The position numbers and the translations under genes are program-made. From Gnetum montanum (lineage: Eukaryota; Streptophyta; Gnetopsida; Gnetales; Gnetaceae), in assembly GCA_015680685.1 (NCBI GenBank), contig MNCI01011783.1:26518-51945 (forward strand): a DNA stretch of 25,428 bases, written 5' to 3'. The notes beneath the pieces were generated by a model, which searched no databases, was not told the DNA's origin, and saw only the letters and a program-made list of their open reading frames with translations. This document shows positions 17,160 through 25,428 of the stretch, piece after piece. The stretch's first letter is position 1; every line of letters begins with the position of its first letter.

Positions 17160-19678
17160 GCCGCCTGGGTGAAAACAGTGCGATTCCGCACCTTCCAGGC
17201 GTGCCAAAGTAAAAGCGCTGACCAGGAATCACCGTCAAACCATCACGAGGGGGGTCTTCTGCATGCGCACCAAGTGGCGCGCATGCAGGGGCAGACATAA
17301 ATGAAGTGGTTAAGGGTCTCGGGGTCGTGGCCACAACGCGGACACGTGGGGTCTTGCAAGACGCTGCGCTACTGCAGGAACACATGAATGAGGAGTGCGG
17401 CGGACTTGAGCAGCCAGAGAAAGATCTTTATTTTCTCGGGGAGCCACCCATGCCAAACTGCCATCCAACCGTCCTCAGGGGGGTATTTATGGGTCAAAAG
17501 AATGCGCGGTTCGAGGTGGAGCCAGTTCAGATTCAACATCCGCCGCACGTGCTGGCAGAGAGTCATCCAAGGCCTTGAGACATGCGGACCAAATAGCCAG
17601 AGCGTGTACTTCCGGTGAATGATACGGCCCCATTGACTACACTCCCCCCGAGCACAGGTGAGCCGATGGACCAGCCGTTGCTACCCCATTGCACACTCAT
17701 CCTCGAACGCGGTGACCCCCAGCCTCCCTGTCGTACGAGGATGAGCCGCGCGATGCCAATTGACGAGATGGAGTTTGCTCCTCCCTTTGCCCCCCCGCCA
17801 TAGGAAACCGCAGACCCGGGCGTTGATCTGGTGGATGATGGCCGCGGGGGGCATGACGACCGCCGCCACAAAGTGCAAGGTGGCCGCAAGGATCCCAGTG
17901 GCCACGAGGAGGCGGCCTTTGTGCGTAAGGAATCGGTTTGCCCAGTGATTGATGTGGTGCTCAAGCTTGGCTAGGAGGGGGGTCCAAGAATTGTTCTGCC
18001 CCCACTGGAACAGCGGGATACCCAGGTAGGTATCGATGTTCTTCCCAGGTTGCACGTTCAGAGTTTGTGTAACCCTGCGTTGCACCTGCGGGTCCACATT
18101 AATGAAGTGCGCCGCCGACTTAGTGCGGTTGATTTCTAAGCCTAACTCGGCGGCCAATCGGGACAGAGCCAGGTTGATACACTGGGCCTGCGGGACCGCC
18201 GCTTGGCTAAGAAGCATGGTATCGTCTGCGTAGTGCTCAACGCGGCAAGCCACCCCCGCAATTTCAAGGCCCTCCACTCCCGAGGCACGACAGTAGGACT
18301 GCATGAGGTCGATGGCAATGATGAAAAGCAAAGGCGACTGGGGGTCGCCCTACCTCAGACCTCGACCAGGGGAGGAGAAGCCCCAGAGCCGCCCCCCAAC
18401 GTCAAAAGAGAACCCGGCAGAGGACTGGAGATGCACACACAGCTGGATAAATCTAGGGTCAAAACCCTTCCTATGCATGATATCACGAAGAGACTCCTAG
18501 CTAAGCGTGTCGTAGGCCTTCGTGATATCAAGCTTGAGACAAAGCCCCGGAAACCCCGTGGCGCAGAGGGAGTGAATGACCTCCTGCATAAGAAGGACCT
18601 GGTCCTGGAGGGTCCTACCCTGGACGAAGCCCACCTGATTGTGGCCAACCAACCTAGGTAGAAGGGGGCCTAGGCGATTGACCAAAATTTTGGAGAAGAT
18701 GCGGATGAGGACATTGCACACACCAATAGGGAAAAAGTGCTCTAGGCGGTGTGCATTTAGCTGCTTGGGGATGCAGATGATGTGCGAGAAATTGAGCTCG
18801 CACCGTACTTGCCATCTGGCCAGCATGACGTTGAAAGCATCGAGGAGATTGGGGCCCACAATGTCCAGAAAAGCTTTGAAGAACTCCAGAGACCAGTCGT
18901 CCAGACCCGGCGCTTTTTCGCCTGGCATGTTGTTGATGGTGGTGGTCAATTCGGCCACGGAGAAGGGGGCCAGAAGGCGTTGATTGTCCGCGGCCGTGAG
19001 CACCTTCACCACAGGGACGGAGACGGGCAGGGTGGTGCGCTTAGCCCAAATCCTCCCCCAGTAGCCAGAGAGCTCGTCAACGATCCCCTGCGGATCAGCA
19101 ACCACCACCCCAGCCTGGGAACGGATGCTACGAATGTGGGTATCGCCCCGGGTCTTTGCCATGGCGAAGAAGAACTTCGTATGCTGGTCCCCCTCTTGGA
19201 GCCATCTAACCCGGGATCGCTGCCGCCAATAGAGCTCCTCCTCGCTGTCGAGATTCTGGAGTTGGCGAAGGAGGTGCATCTCCTCCGTGTGTAGGTCCTC
19301 CCCATTCTCTTGCTGCGCCTGGATGCGTCCGAGCTGCGCCCGAACCAACTTGTGGCCAGCCCGAAACAAAAACTTCTTCCCCACCGGGAGGGCCCGGATG
19401 GCCCACTTGAGCCGATGGAGAGCCTCTTTGAGGAAGGTCCTAGGGTCCACCCGACCCGGACGGTAGTCGGCCCAGACGTCTTCCACCAGCGGGCGAAGCC
19501 ACGACTTGGATAGCCATGAAGGTTCGAACCGAAAAGGGCGTGGGGCCCGGGGCGGGGATGGGCCAATAGACACCACAAGCGAGCGGTGGTCAGATGCAGC
19601 CCGCTCCTGCCCAGCCACGGTGATGGTGGCGCGAAGGAGGAGGGCAGAGCTCACACAAACACGATCAAGTCATGTTAA
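17160..19678 (-). pseudogene. LINE ORF2: endonuclease C-terminus, RT and zf-RVT finger
   Basis: Opens inside the endonuclease (LDRVC, then SDHRSLV near 19595). RT landmarks: GFVQGRTLQDQ, LDITKAYDTL before the first stop, RGLR then GDP, and catalytic YADD at 18232-18221. Then the C-terminal finger CPRCGHDPETLNHF and LLWHAWKVRNRTVF, the usual end of plant L1 ORF2. One frame holds throughout, with stops at 18499-18497, 18352-18350, 17683-17681, 17371-17369 and 17245-17243. The second stop falls in the conserved RGLRQGDP motif at Gln, and the first where a Trp is usual after the LDITKAYDTL strand. RT would be inactive in this copy. The N-terminal endonuclease and any ORF1 are missing. Confidence 0.9.
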
Positions 19679-19874
19679 GTTTAATTCCCAATTTAGTTTT
19701 TTTTCATTTTTTTTATAAAATTAGGTAGAAGAGCTACCTTATTATGTCAAAAAAGGCCTGATGTAAGATTTTTTCAAAAATAATGAAAGAAGTTATCAAT
19801 TTTTATATTTATCAAGTTTTATTATAGTTTTAATATTTTCACAGTGAATTTTACAATGATTTGATTTTCATAGT

Positions 19875-20225
19875 TGATGAGCCATCTTTTGCAAGGTCAT
19901 GATATCCGATATTCGATATCAGGGCTATGATGTTGGGTATCCAATATTGGGGCACATCCTCTAATGTCGGGAATTTGATATTGCCCTTTCCATGCTAGCC
20001 TATAAATACCACACTTGGGTGCATGGTTGGGATATAGTTTTATTGATAGATTTTAGATAGCTTTTTCATAGCTTTTTCATAGCTTTTTGATTTCAAGTTT
20101 TGTTGTTTCCGAGTGCATTCCCATAGTGTGCAGTGATTGTACGACATTCTTATTCAAGTGTGATGTACTTGGACATGTTACATGAACAACACTAAAGATC
20201 TAGATTACTTTTATCATTGCATCAT
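19875..20225 (+). mobile_element. LTR of second Ty3 family, copy L2 (5' LTR of Athila-like element)
   Basis: Begins TGATGAG like L1. It has GATATC-N8-GATATC at 19901-19920 with the same spacing, TATAAATA at 20001-20008, and a shared 3' third (gtgtgcagtgattgtac, cttggaca, actaaagat, attact). It is followed by about 700 bp of leader and a gag, so it is taken as a 5' LTR. The right edge near cattgcatca is approximate. Confidence 0.6.
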
Positions 20226-21317
20226 CCACTTAGATTTATTATTGTTTTAATTATTTAATTGTTTACTTTTTTCCTTAGTTAATGTTTTCATTTTTTGCTC
20301 TTTATGATTCCTATCATTAAGTGGAATGAGTATGAATAATCATGAGTGCTTAAGTGTAATTACTTGGTAGCCCAGTAGTGTATCATTTGGTATGCCTAGT
20401 GATGTACGCTTGATAATCCCAACAGTAGTTACACAAAGTCCAAGGCATGTGTGGATGATTAGGAACGAATATTCATTGCACGTAGGCTAGTTTAGATTTT
20501 ACTTTTCATTGTTAATTAGCTTAATTGATTAATCTCTTTAGTACCATTAGGAGTAGCTTAGGGCTAGTTAACATCAATTATATGCCTCACTTTGGACTAA
20601 ACCATATGTGACAAAGCTACCACTAGTTCAACTGGGAAGATAGCAAACTACGATCAAAGCATAATGATTTAGATGCACAACTAGTTCCATCCACAAAATT
20701 TGATTGGATCATGCATGAATGCTTGTGATTTGTATGGTTGGACGTAGGTGTACCTCATCACTATAAAAGTAGTAATGATATATCTTTAGAAAATATTAAA
20801 TCATACACATGATAAACTAAAAGCAATGTCTCTCTCACAAGGAAGTGATAATGCATTGTATGGCGAGCACATTCACTAGAGAACTATCAAGAAAATTAGA
20901 GTAACCAACCTTATGCATGGATTTCATATGTTCATGACCACCCTGAAGACACTTAAAGACTACATTCACCTAAGGTAGATAACATTGGAGGAGTTGAAGT
21001 AAGTCCTAAACCAAGGAAGGCCTTAAGGCCTAGGACCTCCTCAACACTTGAAAAAGATAAATTAAGGGACTATGGGGAACACCATAGAAGCCATGGTGAT
21101 CCTTCTAGTTTCTCATCTTCCTCTTCTCCTTCAATGTCTAGTTATAATGAAAATGAACGTAGGTATAGAGATAAAGATCCATTAAGTGGTTAGAAACAAA
21201 TAGAAATAGAAACTTTCATCATAACATGTCTAATGATGATGAACCCTTGTTGGCCTCTAAGAACCTAATGCATATCATAGAGGTAGTTAAGATACCTTGT
21301 AGGCATCGTAAAAAAGT
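20226..21317 (+). other. Leader of Athila-like element; possible N-terminal gag remnants
   Basis: Mostly A/T-rich without an open frame. From about 21010 there are Ser-rich (tctcatcttcctcttctcc) and charged stretches that may be the decayed N-terminal part of gag, but frames are broken. No primer-binding site is clear after the LTR. Confidence 0.35.
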
Positions 21318-21928
21318 CACCTACCTAGGCTTGATATGAATAATATTTATAAATTTATGAGAGGCTATGATTCCAATCCATAACATCATTTATAAGCCTT
21401 CCATGATGCCTATGCTTTCTACAACATTGAAAGTGGGTGGCAAAATCTTAAGATCTTTTCTAGAACATTGATCGATTAAGCTGAAGTGTGGTATAGATCA
21501 TTGAAACAAAATTCAATTTGATGGTGGTCCACATTCTTGGAATGCTTCAATGAGAAATACCAAACCTATGCAAGGGTGTTTAACCTAAGGAGATAGATCC
21601 AAGGACAAAGATAAGACCAACGTGAACCCTTAGATAGATATTATTCTCTACTAAATAAATGCCTAGGCCATGGTTTCTTTGAGGAAAAGTAGCTCTTTCA
21701 CATCATAGATGGGCTTTGTTATGAAACAAGGGAGACCCTTGTGATGTATACCCTAGGTCAATTATATGAGCTATGAACCCATTAGATCCAAGAGCTAATT
21801 GAACATGTGGTAAAATATGAAGGAGAGATATGCAAATGGGGGAATGTTAAGGAATATCACTGGGACCCAACTCTTCAAAAGTAGAAGGTTCATATCTATG
21901 TTAAGGAGAAAGAGGCAGCTCTTGATAA
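21318..21928 (+). pseudogene. gag: Athila-like Ty3 gag, ten stops, no frameshift
   Basis: One frame of about 203 codons reads as a plant Ty3 gag core: AFHDAYAFYNIESGWQNLKI, AEVWYRSLKQNSI, STFLECFNEKYQ, the LRR segment, DRYYSLLNKCLGHGFFEEK, FHIIDGLCYETRETL. The order (AxxWLxSL, FLxKF, LRxxI, Cx(2)HG, GL near the end) is that of Athila-type gag. Ten in-frame stops interrupt it with no change of phase; several stand at positions that are usually Gln in the family, such as the one after NLRR. The frame runs up to 21928, where it abuts the end of a Tat LTR, so the element is truncated there. Confidence 0.7.
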
Positions 21929-21977
21929 GGTCTCTATTTTTCCTTCCAGCCGGGGACCGACGATTTCGGGCAGTACA
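21929..21977 (+). mobile_element. Tat LTR 3' terminus (49 bp)
   Basis: ggtctct through cagtaca matches the ends of LTR copies 1 and 2 (gaccgacgat, cagtaca). Only the terminal 49 bp remain; upstream sequence is Athila-like gag, so the 5' LTR of this Tat element was lost at the junction. Confidence 0.8.
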
Positions 21978-21982
21978 GAAAT

Positions 21983-22000
21983 TGGCGCTAGAAGGAGGGC
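21983..22000 (+). promoter_or_regulatory. Primer-binding site of Tat element
   Basis: TGGCGCTAGAAGGAGGGC begins five bases after the LTR end. TGG pairs with the CCA tail of a tRNA primer, and the TGGCGC start is common in Tat and Athila elements. I do not assign the specific tRNA. Confidence 0.65.
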
Positions 22001-22082
22001 CTCCGCTTAAACAAATTGACTGTACACTTCTCAGCGTCCACGCTCATCAGCGTTTTCTCTGCCCTGTTTTAATCCCTGACTC

Positions 22083-22490
22083 TCAGCGTCTACGCTGTCA
22101 ACCTTCCAGCGTCTACGCTGCACAGGTGCCCTAGCGTCTATGCTGCTAACTTACGCCAACGTCTACGCTGCACAGTTACGCCAGCGTCTACGCTACTAAC
22201 TTATCCCAGCACCTACGCTGCACAGTTATGCTAGCATCTACGCTGCTAACTTACGCCAGCACCTACGCTGCACAGTTATGCCAGCATCTACGCTACACAG
22301 TTATGCCAGCGTCTACACTGCACAGTTACGCCAGCGTCTACGCTGCTAACTTACGCCAGCACCTACGCTGCACAGTTACGCCAGCATCTACGCTGCTAAC
22401 TTACGCCAGCACCTACGCTACATAGTTACGCCAGCATCTACGCTGCATAGTTACGCCAGCGTCTACGCTACACAGTTACGCTGCAGATTC
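22083..22490 (+). repeat. 25-bp tandem array in the Tat leader
   Basis: About sixteen 25-bp units of the form ttacgccagc(g/a)tctacgctg ending in cacag or ctaac; the two endings alternate over part of the array, giving a 50-bp higher-order period. It lies between the primer-binding site and gag ATG. The core (gcgtctacgct) is a variant of the palindromic motif of the LTR U3 and of the 4070-4513 array. Confidence 0.9.
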
Positions 22491-22534
22491 ATCTACGGCA
22501 GCCACAAATAGTTTTACATACGCAACCTATCATC

Positions 22535-25428
22535 ATGAATCCCGTAAACACCACCGCTGCCACTACCCAGGACATTAACATCTCAGACACCATGACTGCC
22601 CAGCAGTTTGTCACACCACACTTGGGAGGGCAATCCACAATGGGGCCCCGTCGATCTTTGAGGTTACAAGGGAGAGATCCAGCCGCTAACATTATAATCC
22701 AAGATGAGTATAACTTCATCTGTATTAAGATACAAGCCGGCCTGGCAGTGGATCAGGCCGAACTCAAAGTAAAGAGACAATTCGAACTCTTTTACAGGGG
22801 AGGACACGAGTTCATCCCTTCCCCATATGACGTAATCCCCGTTCCAGAACAATTCTTGGAGCTCTTTACTCAGCTCCTTCAACATAGGAGCCAGTCATTG
22901 GATCAACCCGTGCTAGAGCCTCAGCCAGGGGAAGAAGATGAGTTCGCTGCCCAATCTGAGCAGGGAGACTCATACCACACCTTGAGCCCCCAAGCACAGA
23001 TGAACCCCATCTTCCATCCTGGGACAAGGGAAGCCCTGTCCGTACAACACACTAGACTCGCCCAAGTTCAGATGCCACCACCGGAAACACCAACACTCGT
23101 GCACATCCCGCTCCCGAGCGATCCCCAACCTCACACCTTCCCTAGAACAGTTACCCCTAATACAGCTGCGGGCCCGTCCTCACAAGCACCGCCTCCTCAT
23201 GATGGCACGGAACCAAAATTCCCACCTCGTGTAATTGGGATGCCTCATGTGATTCCCACGTCTACATTAGCTCATTTCATACCCCATATCCAGACGCATA
23301 CAGCTCCCCAAGCAGTCCCAGCCCAACAGGGAGTCCCCGGATACAACGTAGCGGGACAATGGCCAGCAAGGGGGGCGTCATCATATCAAATTCCTCATCA
23401 CCACGTCCCGCCCCACGCAATCCCCCCGATTACGGTTCCTCAAGCATAGCCCCAACTGCAACAACAACAACAACCACAACATTTTCCTTTTAACATCTCA
23501 GCCTTAGCACTGCCCGCCGTTAACTGCCCACAGGCACAATCGCCGATCACCCAGCCTTTGGCTTTCCAACCCACGACCCAGCAATCTAGCTGGTATGCAG
23601 CTTCGCACCCCCAGCTTGTAGCTTCACCAAGCGCCCAAGATTGGGCGGACGCTAAGAAATTGATGCAAGAATTGACAGATGAGGTAAAACACCTCAAAAC
23701 CGTCGCTGATGGAGAGCTGAGAGTAGTAGATTTCTACAATGATGACCCTATTAGCTCCTCTATCTCGCCATTGACTTTGCCCAAGGGTGTCCCTCTCCCA
23801 ACGCTGACTAAGTATAATAGGGAGATGGACCCCAACGCCCACCTCATCACGTTCAGATTAGAGTGCACACTCCTCCAAGCATGGCCCCACTCAATACTAC
23901 GAGTATTCCCCATGTCCCTCGCAGGAAGGGCACTTGACTGGTACCGGGCCTTGCCTAGGAATTCCATCCTTTCCCTAGACAATCTTCTACGTCAGTTCGT
24001 GACTAGGTTCAAGTATAACTTGAAACCCAAAGCAACACTGGATAGCCTCATGTAGATCAAGTAGGCACCACTCGAGCTAGTGCAGAAATTCATTCAGAGA
24101 TGGAGCGCAGCTCTCAATGAGTTGCATGACCCAATCTCTCAAACCTATCTGCTCACGATACTGAAAGGGGTTGTCAATGACTTCTTCAAGTCCAAACTGT
24201 ATTACCTCAATGCGCGCGATCTGAACTAAGCATTTGAACAAATCAAAAATATAGAGGAAGCTGCTCAAAACAGCAACGACCCTGCGTACCAGACCTTCAG
24301 AAACCAACACACTAAGAAAGACAAAGAAAAGGCTAAGGCAACTGTAGTAGCAATAGCGGGGGCACAGCAGACAAACACTACTCATCAATACAAACCACCT
24401 GTTCCCCCCACTAACTACTATCAGCCCGCTCCCGCAACAGCCCCGGAATCATCATCACAAAACCCGACGAACTGTACGCGTAACTTCGAGAGGAAGGAAC
24501 CCTCTCAGTACACGCCTTTACCGATGAAGCCATCCCAGCTCTTTGATCAACTTTTAAAGGCTGGATTGATGCAACATAAGTAATTGTCCCAGCGGCCATC
24601 CAAAGACATGACCGGTTCTGTCAACTCGTACAGAACCCAAGCTTGGCAACGCCGGATGAGCCGCCCATGCCCAAAGGATTCAGGATGGATCGCTTCTGCG
24701 ACTATCACCAATGCAATGGGCATGGAATGGTTTACTGCTTCACCCTGAAGCAGGACATCCAGAAGATGATCGATGATGGCAAGATCACCTTCGACGGGGC
24801 TAACCCCGTCCAACCCCAAAACCAGACCATGGGGATATATAAAGACCCCCTGAACGCTAAAGAGACACCGTACGTAATTACCTCAATCTATTATGATGAT
24901 GACTCCAGCACACCCTGCATCAACACAGTCTATCCAGAAAATAAACAAGAAATATCTAACAAACCATTCGTGGTTCAGATTCCCCCCGCCAACTCTGCAC
25001 CTCAATCACCTCGCAACCCGCAGCGGCCGTTCGTAATCTGAGTATCCTCCACCATACCTACCTCTAACGTCATGACACGCCAACAACCATACGTAGTGCG
25101 CATCCCTCAGGCTAACCCCGCAAGTACACCAACTCCTCACGCTCGGCCCACCGCTTTTGTAGTCTGAGTACCACTTGCCGTTGCAATGACAAAGGCTCAG
25201 CCTCAGCAAAGACCAACCCTGTACGTCGTTAGGCTACCTGCACAAACTCCTGCCCAATCGTACACACAGCCTCGTCCAGCTCCCTACGTCGTAAAGTTTC
25301 CTGAGCAATCCTAGACTCTGAGGTCAAATCCACCTTCGCGTGACACACGAGAACGCCTGGTAGATAGGCTTACGTGAGAACGTTTGGAGAAAGAGCGCAA
25401 ACGGCTAGCTCTGGGGGCACCTAAGCCC
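22535..25428 (+). pseudogene. gag: Tat gag (and start of the gag-pol linker), decayed; runs off the window
   Basis: The start is ATG 22535, the first ATG after the leader array. Order: a variable N-terminal part, a Pro/Gln-rich region with a short Gln run (near 23460), the capsid-like core (about 23770-24260; KYNREMDPNAH, FPMSLAGRALDWYRALPRNSI), and a zinc knuckle of the form C-x2-H-x4-H-x4-C at 24697-24738 (CDYHQCNGHGMVYC), the Tat variant of the CCHC knuckle. Stops at 23447, 24053, 24062 and 24227 keep phase. A shift near 24570-24585 changes frame. Downstream stops lie at 25039, 25165, 25312 and 25375. The frame is open to the window edge, where protease would be expected. Confidence 0.88.
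24964..25305 (+). repeat. Six-copy peptide repeat [P]x[FY]VVRIP in gag linker
   Basis: The aromatic residue of each copy is encoded at 24967, 25030, 25090, 25156, 25222 and 25285, a period of 20-22 codons. Copies read PFVVQIP, PFVI-stop-V, PYVVRIP, AFVV-stop-V, LYVVRLP and PYVVKFP, with Pro/Thr/Gln-rich spacers. In copies 2 and 4 the stop TGA sits exactly where copies 3 and 5 have Arg. Confidence 0.8.

Larger units (their letters stand above)
15484..19689 (-). mobile_element. 5'-truncated L1-type LINE, GC-rich, minus strand
   Basis: The T run at 15484-15492 is read as the poly(A) tail of a minus-strand LINE, and the right edge near 19680 cuts the endonuclease domain, as in a 5'-truncated insertion. 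Composition (GC-rich, with G runs of 17 at 15682-15698 and 15719-15735) contrasts sharply with the A/T-rich flanks. Coding content is described in the three entries that follow. Edges are approximate. Confidence 0.75.
15324..19843 (+). mobile_element. Copia 3' LTR split by a LINE insertion
   Basis: The left part (15324-15483) starts TGAGTATTGTG directly after the purine tract. The right part (about 19690-19843) has ataaaattagg, gtagaagagctacc and a T-rich end in TTTTCACA, in the style of a copia U5 end. Both parts are A/T-rich and the intervening 4.2 kb is GC-rich LINE, so I infer one LTR of about 310 bp interrupted by the LINE. No target-site duplication of the LINE is convincing, so the join is inference. 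Confidence 0.45.

Noticed and set aside
18497-19578. Alternative minus- and plus-strand frames over the RT domain
   Set aside because: The frame with RT motifs explains the region; the others show only composition-driven openness.
22228-22425. Repetitive peptide encoded in the leader array
   Set aside because: It is the translated 25-bp minisatellite, without a plausible product.
5492-25428. Claim that the stop types alone prove C-to-T mutation
   Set aside because: Every stop codon can be reached from Gln, Arg or Trp by one transition. Only positions with known family residues and the lack of indels are informative.

Overview
The window is repeat-dense plant nuclear DNA. I found no intact host gene, tRNA, rRNA or CRISPR. 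Almost every coding stretch belongs to a retroelement class typical of land plants: Tat-lineage Ty3/gypsy (pol with a second RNase H; a separate leader and gag), an Athila-like Ty3 gag, a Ty1/copia pol end, and an L1-type LINE with a plant zf-RVT finger. This fits a large-genome land plant, possibly a gymnosperm, but the species cannot be fixed from the sequence.

Layout. 1-200: hairpin array of the type that follows Tat pol. 422-4033 (minus): a seven-exon antisense gene with GT-AG introns of 70-99 bp, whose first exon resembles an FCP1/NIF-type HAD phosphatase without its catalytic aspartates. 4034-5300: its presumed leader and promoter, packed with TACGC-NNN-GCGTA palindromes. 5300-5430: a second hairpin array. 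5492-9016: Tat pol (RT, RNase H, second RNase H, integrase) in one frame with eight stops. 9037-9472: a third hairpin array. 10342-12261: two head-to-tail Tat LTRs. 12262-12736: 3' end and LTR of another Ty3 element. 12737-13669: assembly gap. 14500-15323: copia RNase H end, followed by a copia LTR that is split by a GC-rich LINE (15484-19689, minus). 19875-21928: LTR and gag of an Athila-like element. 21929-25428: Tat LTR end, primer-binding site, repeat-rich leader and gag running off the window.

How the parts relate. Putting the fragments together gives a Tat family with the order LTR, PBS, minisatellite leader, gag, pol, hairpin array, antisense spliced gene, LTR. The fragments come from several insertions, so no complete element is present. 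Most reading frames keep phase over long distances and are broken mainly by nonsense codons. Where the family residue is known, the stop replaces Gln, Arg or Trp, as expected from deamination of methylated cytosine.

Most unusual observations: (1) tandem hairpin arrays whose stem sequence varies from unit to unit while a TAAACT tail stays constant; (2) the intron-bearing antisense gene with a FCP1/NIF-like pseudo-phosphatase region; (3) a LINE whose frame continues past the zf-RVT finger into an extra domain, a coiled coil and a J-domain-like segment with an HPD motif.
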